This document shows positions 26,677 to 36,227 of a stretch of 64,000 nucleotides of DNA, piece after piece (the first letter of the stretch is position 1; every line of letters starts with the position of its first letter). The notes below the pieces were generated by a model. The model was not told the DNA's origin. It saw only the letters and a list, made by a program, of their open reading frames with translations, and did no database searches. The stretch lies in assembly GCA_025358925.1 (NCBI GenBank), contig JANYHT010000002.1, positions 1 through 64,000 on the forward strand, read 5' to 3'. The position numbers and the translations under genes are program-made. The stretch is from Gemmatimonadaceae bacterium (GTDB taxonomy: Bacteria > Gemmatimonadota > Gemmatimonadetes > Gemmatimonadales > Gemmatimonadaceae).

Positions 26677-27915
26677 CTAAGGTGCTGCGAGCCGAATTCC
26701 CCAATGCACGCGCAGGTATTCTTCGAGCACGATCGCCGTTACGTCACTAAAGCGATCACGATTGGCCGCATTGTCTCGCACACCCGTGAAGTTGGTTTCA
26801 ATCTGCACGCCGCAAATATTCCCACCCGTAACACCACCAAACGCGGTGGCACTGCCACCGCACGTATGCCGACGAGTGTTATCACCTCCGTCGAAGTAGT
26901 CGGCGCCGTTCGGCTTTGGGTCAGACGTGCTCGGAATTGCCGGGAATCCATTATTCGCGTACAACGTGCCCAAACTACTCGCGCCGCGCAGCAACGCCGA
27001 GAATGTGAGCGGAGAGAAGAGAGACACTGTGCGCATGCTGGCCGCACTTTCGTACGCGGTCGATGCATCGAGCGTCGTGTCCGACAAATTCAACTGCGCG
27101 TCCGTGAGCAAATACCCGAGCTCGAGTCGTTGCACGGAATGGCCGTGACCGTGCATATCCATGTACCATCCTTTGCCCGTCGTCTTTAGCACCGCGCTCT
27201 TTGCCGTTTCGATGAACGCGTGCCATTCATCGAGAGCCACTGCGGCTTCTGCATTTCCACACGCCGCTTCGGGCTGCACTCGATTGGGGTCAAGCTTACG
27301 TCGCGACAAATGTGAAATCACCACGTGCGGATACGTACCAAATCGCGCGAAGAATCGCTGTTGCATGGCACGAGCAAGTTCGGCGGTGTTGCCATCCGTC
27401 ACGGTTGTTGCCGCACCACCGCACGCCGCCGCCGTACGATCCACAATCGTACTCGGCGCTAACGCACCACCATGCGGCGCCGTCAAGATTACCGGTGCGT
27501 TGCCGGCGACATACTCGATGTAACTATTGCGACCGAAATACGACTGCCCCGCCACGAACGAGGTCGGACCAGTGACCGAGATGGCATAAGTGCCGACCAC
27601 CGCGCCCGCACTGGCCGTGATTGTCGCACCACCAACCGCCACTGCGCTCACCAATCCAAGCGACGAAACGCTGGCAACGGATGGAGTATTCGACGTCCAA
27701 ATAAGCGTGGCCGACATCGCCCGCCCCTGCGCGTCGCGCGGCGTGGCCGTGAGCGGCAACGTATTACCGATGTTTATCGAAGTCACAGCGGCCGAAACAA
27801 CAATGCTTGCCACGGTGGGCGTTATAACAGGTGGCGTGACCGGTGAGGACGTGCCGTTCCCCCCACACGCCAGTGCCGCAAGCATTGCAAACAGGAGTAT
27901 CCGGCTTCGAATCAT
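26677..27915 (-). CDS. Lipoprotein with Ig-like domain and N-formylglutamate amidohydrolase-like domain
   Basis: A 412-residue lipoprotein (lipobox LAALACGG). Residues about 35-120 form a bacterial Ig-like (BIG2) domain, with PTVASIVVSAAVTSINIGNT and WTSNTPSVASVSSLGLVSAV. The rest shows VILTAPHGGALAPS, SHLSRRKLDPNR and DMHGHGHSV, which recall N-formylglutamate amidohydrolase metal-binding motifs. It is the last gene of a three-gene operon, 6 bp after the esterase. It is probably a surface-tethered amidohydrolase acting outside the cytoplasm. The natural substrate is unknown, and the histidine utilisation role of the classical family is unlikely for a lipoprotein. Confidence 0.7.
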   Translation of the reverse strand: MIRSRILLFAMLAALACGGNGTSSPVTPPVITPTVASIVVSAAVTSINIGNTLPLTATPRDAQGRAMSATLIWTSNTPSVASVSSLGLVSAVAVGGATITASAGAVVGTYAISVTGPTSFVAGQSYFGRNSYIEYVAGNAPVILTAPHGGALAPSTIVDRTAAACGGAATTVTDGNTAELARAMQQRFFARFGTYPHVVISHLSRRKLDPNRVQPEAACGNAEAAVALDEWHAFIETAKSAVLKTTGKGWYMDMHGHGHSVQRLELGYLLTDAQLNLSDTTLDASTAYESAASMRTVSLFSPLTFSALLRGASSLGTLYANNGFPAIPSTSDPKPNGADYFDGGDNTRRHTCGGSATAFGGVTGGNICGVQIETNFTGVRDNAANRDRFSDVTAIVLEEYLRVHWGIRLAAP

Positions 27916-27921
27916 CTCGCG

Positions 27922-29061
27922 CTACCGAACCAACGCTTTATCAATAAACGGAAGCACGACGGTAGGCAGTCGCTGTGCGATGCGATTGCCGTGATCACCG
28001 TCATACAACTCGAAACGATGCGTAATCTTTCGCGCTATCAACATCGAATCGACAATTGACGTAAGTATCGGAATGTCCCGAAAATTATCACTGCGGCCAG
28101 CATCGAAACCAAATGCACGCAACGTTTTCAAGTTGTTACTCAAGCTGTCAAGCAGATGCAGTGGCGCTTGCGCTTTCCATCGCGCAACGATCGACGGTAC
28201 CGCAACGACGCGGTCACCGACGAGTTGTGCCGGCATATCGATATACAGCGGTGGCTTTGCAGAATTCGGCGCATACGCCGAGCCAAGCGCGACAAACGCC
28301 TGTCCAAGAAACCCCGCGTTTATCACGGCCGGGCGATCGGGCGCCGCAAGAAGGACCTTCCAGATCGACGCGTTCTCACCAGGGTTTTCGTCAACGGCGA
28401 TGCAACACGGGCTCATGGCGTACGCCGCGCCAAACACGTCAGGATGTTTGAGCACCAGCGACAACGTGCCATACCCACCCATCGAATGTCCGATCAATCC
28501 GCGGGATTCACGTTTGCGAATCGTGCGAAATGTCGCGTCGATCGTGCCGACAAGTTCTCGCACAATGTACGTCTCCCAATTACCGGCAACGGGCGAATCC
28601 CGATAGAACGCACCGCCGTAAAAGTTGGACGCATCTGGCGCGATCATAATGAGATCCTTCACAGCGCCCGCGACGCCGAGCGAATCCATCGTGTGACCGA
28701 GGTGGAAGCCTTTGTACCCCGTGAGCCACGCATTCTGACCGTTGCGACGCTGACCAAAACCGTGCAGCATGTACACGGTGCGATAGCGTTTGCCGCTCGT
28801 GGCATAATCGGGCGGCAAGTACACGAGCACCGTACGCATCGCCGTATCGCCCAACAAATTGCCAGCGAGCGACTTCGGCGCAATGCGCAAACGCAATACG
28901 CGACTGGTATCACCGGCCGGAATTGTCGCGGCCGGATACGTTACCACCAACGACGACGTGACTGGCATGCTCGGCGTGACAACGTGCCCGCTCTTGCATG
29001 CAGAAAGCGCGAACAAGAGTGGGCCGCAGCGAAGGACCGATCGCATCACCCGTGTGCTCAT
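27922..29061 (-). CDS. Secreted esterase D-like lipoprotein
   Basis: A 379-residue alpha/beta hydrolase of the putative esterase (esterase D/Fes) family. The signal peptide ends in the lipobox LFALSACKS. The nucleophile elbow is GHSMGGYG, the oxyanion region VYMLHGFGQ, and a likely catalytic His lies in YDGDHGNR near the C-terminus. The ATG overlaps the stop of the upstream amidohydrolase (ATGA), so the pair is translationally coupled. The substrate could be a feruloyl, siderophore or other ester. Nothing in the sequence decides this. Confidence 0.85.
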   Translation of the reverse strand: MSTRVMRSVLRCGPLLFALSACKSGHVVTPSMPVTSSLVVTYPAATIPAGDTSRVLRLRIAPKSLAGNLLGDTAMRTVLVYLPPDYATSGKRYRTVYMLHGFGQRRNGQNAWLTGYKGFHLGHTMDSLGVAGAVKDLIMIAPDASNFYGGAFYRDSPVAGNWETYIVRELVGTIDATFRTIRKRESRGLIGHSMGGYGTLSLVLKHPDVFGAAYAMSPCCIAVDENPGENASIWKVLLAAPDRPAVINAGFLGQAFVALGSAYAPNSAKPPLYIDMPAQLVGDRVVAVPSIVARWKAQAPLHLLDSLSNNLKTLRAFGFDAGRSDNFRDIPILTSIVDSMLIARKITHRFELYDGDHGNRIAQRLPTVVLPFIDKALVR

Positions 29062-30785
29062 TCGTTGTTGTCTCCTTTCGGTTTTGCCTCAAGCGGACGC
29101 ACCGTGGGGTACGTAATGCCCAACTGCTCGAGATACGTTTTGTACTTCGACGGATCGTAGTAAAACTTTTTCATCTGCGGCAGAAATCGCGCCATAATTT
29201 CGGCGTTCAGTTCGATGGGCGGCATGTCCTGCGGCCGGATAAACGGCTGGTACTTCACGTCCTTGGTCTGCACATCTTTAAAGTATGTCCAGGCATCCGC
29301 GACAACTTTCGGCTGCAAGAAAATATCGAGCATGGTGAGTGCTTGCACTTTCGCGCCAGCTAACGCGCCTTTGTGCGCAATTGGCGTCGCCATCGAAATG
29401 GCATTTGCCCAATTGTGCCCCGGCAAACCCGGAATATTGGACGGATACCGCAACGTGACTGTCGGCACGTTCCACGACACGTCACCGATGTCGTCCGAAC
29501 CTCCACCCATCCAGTTCAGCGGCAACTCTGCACCGCGTAATTCCTTGTTGACCTGCTCCTGCAACCCAAAATCCGGCGAACCCAATTCTTTCTGAATACC
29601 CTTCGCTAATGTTTGATCTTTGTCATCCCACTTCGGCATACCAACCTGCTGAATGTTCGCGTGCATCGCTTCGGCGATCGGCTTACTAAAATGTCCGCTC
29701 CATCCCGAACCAAGAATACGAATCGTGTCCAACTTCGTATCCGTCATCATCGCTGCGCCCTCGGCGACCTTCTTACCAATTTCGAATAAGGCCATGGTTC
29801 GCGGATAATCTTGCTCGCGAAAATAGAACCAAATACTCGCGGTACTCGGCACAACATTCGGCTGATCACCACCGTCCTTAATCACATAGTGCGAGCGCTG
29901 CTGCAGTCGTAAATGCTCTCGACGATATTCCCAGCCGGTGCCCATCAGCATGGCGGCATCCAGCGCGCTTTGTCCACGCCACGGTGCAGCGGCGGCATGT
30001 GCACTCGAGCCTTTGAATTTAAATTCGGCAGAGATCAGCGCGCTCGACCCACTCGCGCCCCACGAGACGCCGAGGTCGTTGCCAACGTGCGTGAACAGCG
30101 TGACGTCGGTGTTTTTGAACACGCCCGCCCGCACGAGAAACGCTTTGCCGGCCATCTGTTCTTCAGCAATGCCAGGCCACAACATGATCGTGCCCGAAAT
30201 TTTGTCGCGGATCATGAGTTGCTTCACAACAATAGAGGCTACCACGTTGACGGCTTGGCCGGAGTTATGGCCTTCGCCGTGACCTGGTGCACCCGAGATC
30301 ATCGGATCTTTGTACCCGACACCAGGCTTCTGTCCGGCCTGGGGAATGCCGTCCACGTCAGAGCCAAGTGAAATTTCTGGTTTGCCCGATCCTTGGCTCC
30401 ATCGCGCGGTCCATGCCGTTGGAATGCCGGCCACGCCGCGCTCGATTTTAAATCCTTCCTTTTCGAGAATACCGGTCAGGTATTTGGTAGACTCAAACTC
30501 CTGAAAGCCGAGTTCTTGAAATGAAAACAGCATGTCGACCATTTCTTGGACTTGCTTCGCGCGCCCTTCGACCAGTACGAGCGCTTCGGCCTTAAGTTTG
30601 GCGAGTCGCGGATCGACGGCGACCGTGGACGTCGCGGCTACGGGCGCCCCCTGCGCGCGGAGTGGCGACCCATTTGGTGTTAGGCCCAGGAGGGCAATGA
30701 TCGCGACGGCCAAGTCGAGAGGTCGAGCAATGAGGCGGCGAACGTTCTGATGCACGGCGGACTCCGGAGACGGATGTTGCGGCAA
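29058..30785 (-). CDS. M20 family amidohydrolase (AbgB-like), exported
   Basis: A 575-residue M20/amidohydrolase with a signal peptide that ends near LRAQGAP. The metal-binding motifs include GHGEGHNSGQAV and PGIAEEQMAGK, with FKGSSAHAAAAPWRGQSALDAA in the lid domain. It resembles AbgB, which cleaves p-aminobenzoyl-glutamate, and indole-acetyl-amino acid hydrolases. It is the first gene of an operon with an esterase and a formylglutamate amidohydrolase-like lipoprotein. All three are exported hydrolases, which suggests joint breakdown of an amide- and ester-linked nutrient. The start at MPQHPSPES is supported by the signal peptide but could lie a few codons downstream. Confidence 0.85.
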   Translation of the reverse strand: MPQHPSPESAVHQNVRRLIARPLDLAVAIIALLGLTPNGSPLRAQGAPVAATSTVAVDPRLAKLKAEALVLVEGRAKQVQEMVDMLFSFQELGFQEFESTKYLTGILEKEGFKIERGVAGIPTAWTARWSQGSGKPEISLGSDVDGIPQAGQKPGVGYKDPMISGAPGHGEGHNSGQAVNVVASIVVKQLMIRDKISGTIMLWPGIAEEQMAGKAFLVRAGVFKNTDVTLFTHVGNDLGVSWGASGSSALISAEFKFKGSSAHAAAAPWRGQSALDAAMLMGTGWEYRREHLRLQQRSHYVIKDGGDQPNVVPSTASIWFYFREQDYPRTMALFEIGKKVAEGAAMMTDTKLDTIRILGSGWSGHFSKPIAEAMHANIQQVGMPKWDDKDQTLAKGIQKELGSPDFGLQEQVNKELRGAELPLNWMGGGSDDIGDVSWNVPTVTLRYPSNIPGLPGHNWANAISMATPIAHKGALAGAKVQALTMLDIFLQPKVVADAWTYFKDVQTKDVKYQPFIRPQDMPPIELNAEIMARFLPQMKKFYYDPSKYKTYLEQLGITYPTVRPLEAKPKGDNNE

Positions 30786-30951
30786 AGCGAGCAGAGGGCT
30801 TCGCGAAGTTAAGAGCTGGTTGCTGTGAGTCCAGCGGTGCGGAACTCCAGTTCAGGAAAAGGCGGAACTCCGGTTGCCAAAACGGGCTCTATCTTGGAAA
30901 CCGTCGCGTTGGCGAACGCGTACGGAGGCGAGCCCTCGCACACCGGAATTC

Positions 30952-33537
30952 ATGATCGCTGCGTCTTTCTCCCAATTCTGCCGTTCGTTTGCGCTCATCG
31001 GAGCCGTTGTGCCCGCACTCACGTCGGCGCAACAGCGCACGACCAAGGCGCCTCCGCGTGACACCATCACGTCACAGGAGCGCACAACGTTGCGTCAAAC
31101 AGGGCGCGACGCTCGCTCTATCGCGCGCCGAAGACTGTCGGGCGATAGCGTCCTCCGTCGAGCGAAAGCCGACTCCGCAGTGGCCAGCGCGTTCGGCAGT
31201 CCCGAAGCGCGCAATATTTTAGAGAAGGCGAGGGAGGCACGCACGCGACAGGACAGCGCGCTCACGGCGTATCGCGCCACCACCACGCAACGCATTTCTG
31301 TTGGCCTTGGCGTGCGTCATGTGGGTTTAGAAAAATTGTTGTTCCGTTCGGACAATGTGGCGCAGATCGCGTGGAAGCGAGGTGTTGGCGTGTGGGTGAC
31401 ACCCATCGGCTCGCGCATGACGATACCGATGGCGCAGCGAGTTGACGGGGATATCGCGAGCGCGGTCTCCATTCCGTATTTCCCCGGTCGCGAGTCGCTA
31501 TGGTTTCCGTCGTCAAATTTTGGCGTTGTGAAAACGGACGTGGACGAGCGCGAGCAAATTCATCCGCTCGCTATTGGCGCCGAGGCGTACTACCGATACG
31601 AAACGGGCGATTCGGTGGATATCAAACTTGAAGGAGGTCGCGTGATCAAGCTGCGCGAATTGCGCATCACGGCGCGACGGCCCGAGTGGCGATTGTTTGT
31701 CGGATCGTTCTGGTTTGATCGCGACGGTGGACAATTGGTGCGCGCTGCATACCGACTTGCCGCGGACATAGATATTTGGGACGTCGCGAAGGACGAGAGC
31801 GTGCTTGACGCCGTCGAAAATAAAGAAGCCACGCGACTCAGGGACTCACTCACGCGCGCGAATCTGCCGCGCGAACTCTATGTGAAAGACTCGGTCCAAC
31901 GCGCCGACCGTCTCGCGCGACGCGGCAAGAGCAGCAACGATGATGCCCCGCCATCGTGGGTGACGTCCACGTTTCGTCCGGCAAAAGCGAAGCTTGACGT
32001 TATTACGGTAGAATATGGATTGTACCAAGGCAAATTCTGGCTGCCGAAATCCAACAGCGCGACCGCGTCGGCGCAGCTGGGATTTATGCGAACGCCCGTG
32101 CAAATCGACGAGAAATTCACGTACGAAGCCGTGAACGGCGATTTCAGCTTGCCGGCGTTACCCGCGATTCGAGGTGCGTCATCTGATACTGCAGTAAAGC
32201 TCGATTCTATCGCCCCCGGTCAGGTTCAGGTGACGATGGGCTTCGGCGGTAAACCCGACACCACGCGCGCACGCACACAGCGTCGCGACTCGTTGCTCAA
32301 CGCACGCAGTGGCGGCGCCAAAGCCGCGCAGTGTGCCACCGACTCCACATGGACGCGCATCGAAACACGGTACGAAGGCGCATTGCGCGTCGCGTATGCG
32401 CTGCCATGCGATATGAAGAAACTTGCGCAGTCAAAGGCGCTGCCGCCCGAGTATGCGGCGGATGAAAAGCTGTTCGATACGAAGAGCCGTGATGAACTGA
32501 TGGCGGCGCTCGACCTGTCGTTACAACCGGCGTTTGCGCCAACCCCGATCCGCATCAACAGCGGTGTCTCGCAAATGCGCTTCAATCGCATCGAAGGGCT
32601 GAGTGTCGGCGCAATGGCAACTGAAGCCCTCGGTGCAGGCTACACGTTGAGTGCGCTTGGACGCATTGGATACGCCGATTGGCATGCAAACGGTGAGCTC
32701 TCGTTAGCGCGCTCAAATGGCATGCGCACCGTCACTGCCACTGCGTATCATCGCCTCGCTGCGATGAATCCTGAATGGAGCGGGGCACTGTCGCTTGGTC
32801 CGTCCATTCCGGCATTTCTATACGGCCGCGACGAAGGGTTTTACTATCGTACGTACGGCGCCGAATTAGGCGAGCATCGCGAGATGCGACATGGATCGTT
32901 GGACTATCGTGTGTTTGTTGCGCGTGAGTGGAGCGCGGGCGATTCCAGTGTCGTGAATACTTTCTCGCTTGCCAAAGCGTTCGCGAACCGGCGTTTCATA
33001 CAGAACTTTGGGTCGGAGCCAGTCACGCTCACCGGTGTATCCGGTCAATGGTTGCACGCGATTGGCGACAATCCGCGCGGACTTCGTCTGACAACCACCA
33101 CGCGTGTTGAAGCGGCGACTGGCACATTCGAATTTGCGCGCGCCGCGCTTGATGCCACGGTGTCGCGTCCCATTGGTCGATTTGCAACAGCGCTGACTGG
33201 CTCCATTGGCAACTCACTCGGCCGAGTTCCCGTGCAACACCAGTGGTACGTGGGCGGATTGCGCACCGTGCGTGGGCAGGTTCCGGGTACGCAGGTCGGC
33301 AACGCGTACTGGCTTGGCCGCGCGGAGATTGGAACGCGTGCAGCGTGGGTGCGTCCCGTCGGGTTCTTTGATGTAGGATGGGCAGGTGCTCGCGACACGT
33401 TCGGAAAAGCACAGCCGCAACGTGGCGCGGGTATCGGTCTCGGATTTTTAGACGGACTGTTTCGTATGGACTTAGCGCGCGGCTTGTATCCCAATAAGCG
33501 GTGGCGTTTTGATCTGTACCTCGAGGCCCCGTTGTAA
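30952..33537 (+). CDS. Outer-membrane beta-barrel protein, DUF5686/surface-antigen-like
   Basis: An 861-residue exported protein with a signal peptide (MIAASFSQFCRSFALIGAVV, cleaved near TSAQQ). The first half is a soluble mixed region rich in charged residues with a DUF5686-like layout. The last 300 residues alternate aromatic and polar residues in barrel strands and contain QHQWYVGGLRTVRGQVPGT, reminiscent of Omp85 surface-antigen barrels. It ends RWRFDLYLEAPL. The first ATG at 30874 would put 26 extra residues before the signal peptide, so 30952 is preferred. The stop abuts the convergent phzF-like stop with no gap. The function is unknown. Confidence 0.7.
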   Translation: MIAASFSQFCRSFALIGAVVPALTSAQQRTTKAPPRDTITSQERTTLRQTGRDARSIARRRLSGDSVLRRAKADSAVASAFGSPEARNILEKAREARTRQDSALTAYRATTTQRISVGLGVRHVGLEKLLFRSDNVAQIAWKRGVGVWVTPIGSRMTIPMAQRVDGDIASAVSIPYFPGRESLWFPSSNFGVVKTDVDEREQIHPLAIGAEAYYRYETGDSVDIKLEGGRVIKLRELRITARRPEWRLFVGSFWFDRDGGQLVRAAYRLAADIDIWDVAKDESVLDAVENKEATRLRDSLTRANLPRELYVKDSVQRADRLARRGKSSNDDAPPSWVTSTFRPAKAKLDVITVEYGLYQGKFWLPKSNSATASAQLGFMRTPVQIDEKFTYEAVNGDFSLPALPAIRGASSDTAVKLDSIAPGQVQVTMGFGGKPDTTRARTQRRDSLLNARSGGAKAAQCATDSTWTRIETRYEGALRVAYALPCDMKKLAQSKALPPEYAADEKLFDTKSRDELMAALDLSLQPAFAPTPIRINSGVSQMRFNRIEGLSVGAMATEALGAGYTLSALGRIGYADWHANGELSLARSNGMRTVTATAYHRLAAMNPEWSGALSLGPSIPAFLYGRDEGFYYRTYGAELGEHREMRHGSLDYRVFVAREWSAGDSSVVNTFSLAKAFANRRFIQNFGSEPVTLTGVSGQWLHAIGDNPRGLRLTTTTRVEAATGTFEFARAALDATVSRPIGRFATALTGSIGNSLGRVPVQHQWYVGGLRTVRGQVPGTQVGNAYWLGRAEIGTRAAWVRPVGFFDVGWAGARDTFGKAQPQRGAGIGLGFLDGLFRMDLARGLYPNKRWRFDLYLEAPL

Positions 33538-34476
33538 TCAGCGCAGCGTCATCACGCCTTCGCTCATCATGACAGTTGCGCCACCAACGCGCACGGCGTC
33601 AATCACACCGCCCGCTTTCGACACTTCAATCGACAGGCGACTCGGCCGCCCCATTTCGATACCCTGCGCAACGTCCCACGAGAGCGTACCATCGCGTGGG
33701 GTTCGCGCGGCGAGATAACCCGCCAAGCACGCATTAGCCGAGCCTGTTCCGGGATCTTCGGGCACAGTTGAACCAGGCACAAACACGCGCGCGCGCACAT
33801 CACATCCGCGAACATGTGACGCCAACGCGAATTCGTCGGCGCCGCGTGATATCGCAAACACCATCGGCCACGATGCCCATGCACCGTGCAAATGTGCCGT
33901 CCATGCATCCATGCGCACGCGCGCGCGCTGTACCGCATCAATACTGTTAAGCGGCGCAATGAGAAATGGTAAACCGCAACTCACACCGGCCGGTGTATGT
34001 GCACCGCCAAGAAAATCTGATTCTGACAGCGATAATACCTCGGCGAGTACAGCAATACTTGGCACATCGTGCCGTTCTTCGGGCAGTTGCGCCGTCGTGA
34101 GTTGCGCATGTACCGGGACGCCGTGCTCAAGTCGCACCCGTACCGGCACAGGTCCAATGTTTTCGCCCAATACCAGCGTTATTTCGTCTCCGCTCGCTTT
34201 CACTTCACCACTCGCGACGAGCGCGTGCGCCGTACCAATCGTGGGGTGTCCCGCAAAAGGCACCTCGAGTTCCGGTGTAAAAATTCGCACGCGTCGCGTA
34301 TGCGATGGATCTTCCGGTGCAAAGACAAAGGTCGTCTCCGCATAATTGAACTCACGCGTAATCGCCTGCAGCGTATCCGTGGGCAATCCTTCGGCACCGA
34401 AAACAATCGCCAGCTGATTGCCTGAAAACGGTGCCGTTGTAAACACGTCTGCGGTGAGGAAGCGAAGCGTGCGCAC
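33538..34476 (-). CDS. PhzF family isomerase/epimerase
   Basis: A 312-residue PhzF-like protein of the diaminopimelate epimerase fold. The motifs TADVFTTAPFSGNQLAIVF, FNYAETTFV with the catalytic Glu, and VPFAGHPTIGTAHAL are canonical. The C-terminal half carries VFVPGSTVPEDPGTGSANACLAGYL. Members isomerise small carboxylated metabolites. In phenazine producers the family member makes the tricycle, but no other phz genes are nearby. The start is GTG. It lies 6 bp after pruA on the same strand, so the two are probably cotranscribed. Confidence 0.9.
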   Translation of the reverse strand: MRTLRFLTADVFTTAPFSGNQLAIVFGAEGLPTDTLQAITREFNYAETTFVFAPEDPSHTRRVRIFTPELEVPFAGHPTIGTAHALVASGEVKASGDEITLVLGENIGPVPVRVRLEHGVPVHAQLTTAQLPEERHDVPSIAVLAEVLSLSESDFLGGAHTPAGVSCGLPFLIAPLNSIDAVQRARVRMDAWTAHLHGAWASWPMVFAISRGADEFALASHVRGCDVRARVFVPGSTVPEDPGTGSANACLAGYLAARTPRDGTLSWDVAQGIEMGRPSRLSIEVSKAGGVIDAVRVGGATVMMSEGVMTLR

Positions 34477-34482
34477 GGCGCG

Positions 34483-36120
34483 CTATTCCTCGTCGAGAAA
34501 CGGGTACTTCCAATCGAGCGGAGACGAAAACGTTTCCTTGATGTTGCGTGCACTGACCCAGCGCATAAGGTTGAGTTTCGACCCCGCTTTGTCGTTCGTG
34601 CCCGAGCCACGCGCACCGCCAAACGGTTGCTGCCCGACCACGGCTCCCGTTGGCTTGTCATTGATGTACAAATTGCCTGCCGCTTGGCGCAACACGCTGG
34701 ACGCCTCACGCACCGCTTGCCGATCGCGAGCGAAGATGGCGCCCGTGAGTGCATACGGAGACGTCTCATCCACGATGCGCAAGGTATCGCTCCACTGCGC
34801 GTCATCGTATGGATGAATGGTGATCACCGGGCCAAAGATTTCTTCGCACAACATGCGATGCTTCGGGTCTTGGGTTTCAACAATGGTGGGCTCTACAAAC
34901 CAGCCCTTGCTGTCGTCGCAATTTCCACCGGCAACAATTGTGGCTGACGTCTTCGCATCGTCGAGATACCCCTTGATGCGCGTGAATGCTTTCTTGTCGA
35001 TGACCGCAGCGACGAAATTCTGGAAGTCACGGACGTCGCCTTGCTTCATCTCTTTCAGCATCTGCACACACATCGCGCGCACCTCGGGCCACATCGATTT
35101 TGGCACGTACGCGCGACTGGCGGCCGAGCACTTCTGTCCTTGATATTCAAATGCGCCGCGAACAATGCCCACCGCAACAGCACGTAGATCGGCGCTCGGA
35201 TGTGCCACGATAAAATCTTTTCCACCTGTTTCGCCAACGATGCGCGGATACGAGCGGTAGTGATTCATATTCTGGCCAATCGTTTGCCACATACTATTGA
35301 ACACCGACGTTGACCCGGTGAAATGCACACCTGCTAAATCACGATGCGTGAGCGCAACACCAGAAATCACCGCGGGATCGCCCGGAAGAAAGTTGATCAC
35401 GCCGGGTGGCAATCCTGCTTCTTCGAGCAGCAACATCAAATACCACGACGACAACATCGCCGTGGCACCCGGCTTCCAAATCACGGTATTGCCCATGAGT
35501 GCCGGCGCCGTTGGCAAGTTGCCCGCGATGGCGGTGAAATTGAACGGCGTGACAGCATACACAAATCCTTCCAACGGCCGATAGTCGAGCTGATTCCACG
35601 CCGCATGATCCGCCAACGGCTGCTCAGCATACAGATCTTGTGCGAACGTCACATTAAAGCGCCAAAAGTCGATCAGCTCACACGCCGCATCGATCTCCGC
35701 CTGATGTACCGTCTTGCCTTGACCCAACATCGTCGCCGCGTTGAGTGTGTCGCGCCATGTCGTGGTCAGCAGTTCAGCCGCGCGCAGAAACACCGCCGCG
35801 CGATCTTCCCACCGCCACGTTGACCATTCTTTGTGCGCGACAGCGGCCGCCGCGATCGCCTCGTGCACCAGCTCCGGCGTGGCCTTATGGAATGTTGCCA
35901 ACACGTGCTTGTGGTCGCAGGGCATCGTGACCGTGCCCGTATTACCCGTATGAATGCGACGTCCGCCAATGACAATAGGAATGTCGACCACCTCGCGTTC
36001 CATGCGAGCGAGGCGCGCCTTCAGTGATTTCTTTTCCGCTGACTTCGGCGCGTAGCTGCGAATGGGCTCGTTGACAGCGGGCGGCACGCGGCGCGTACCG
36101 TCGAACGCGGAATACGACAT
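34483..36120 (-). CDS. pruA: 1-pyrroline-5-carboxylate dehydrogenase
   Basis: A 545-residue aldehyde dehydrogenase of the PruA (delta-1-pyrroline-5-carboxylate dehydrogenase) type. The general base Glu lies in RIVGETGGKDFIVAH and the catalytic Cys in YQGQKCSAASRAYVP. The N-terminus (VPPAVNEPIRSYAPKS) and the C-terminal substrate loop QPFGGARGSGTNDKAG match the stand-alone enzyme. It oxidises glutamate semialdehyde to glutamate in proline breakdown. No proline dehydrogenase (PutA domain) is fused or nearby. A phzF-like gene follows closely. Confidence 0.93.
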   Translation of the reverse strand: MSYSAFDGTRRVPPAVNEPIRSYAPKSAEKKSLKARLARMEREVVDIPIVIGGRRIHTGNTGTVTMPCDHKHVLATFHKATPELVHEAIAAAAVAHKEWSTWRWEDRAAVFLRAAELLTTTWRDTLNAATMLGQGKTVHQAEIDAACELIDFWRFNVTFAQDLYAEQPLADHAAWNQLDYRPLEGFVYAVTPFNFTAIAGNLPTAPALMGNTVIWKPGATAMLSSWYLMLLLEEAGLPPGVINFLPGDPAVISGVALTHRDLAGVHFTGSTSVFNSMWQTIGQNMNHYRSYPRIVGETGGKDFIVAHPSADLRAVAVGIVRGAFEYQGQKCSAASRAYVPKSMWPEVRAMCVQMLKEMKQGDVRDFQNFVAAVIDKKAFTRIKGYLDDAKTSATIVAGGNCDDSKGWFVEPTIVETQDPKHRMLCEEIFGPVITIHPYDDAQWSDTLRIVDETSPYALTGAIFARDRQAVREASSVLRQAAGNLYINDKPTGAVVGQQPFGGARGSGTNDKAGSKLNLMRWVSARNIKETFSSPLDWKYPFLDEE

Positions 36121-36227
36121 CAGCGAATCTCCGAAAAGGTCGATAAACAGTGGTGGCGTTGTATTCGCCGAACAGGAAAGCTAGCGCACGCTTCTCGTTC
36201 GCGCGGTCCGGGCACTACCGTTGGCGT

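Noticed and set aside
28156-29160. Plus-strand frame of 334 codons
   Set aside because: Antisense to the esterase gene; Arg-rich with no domain.
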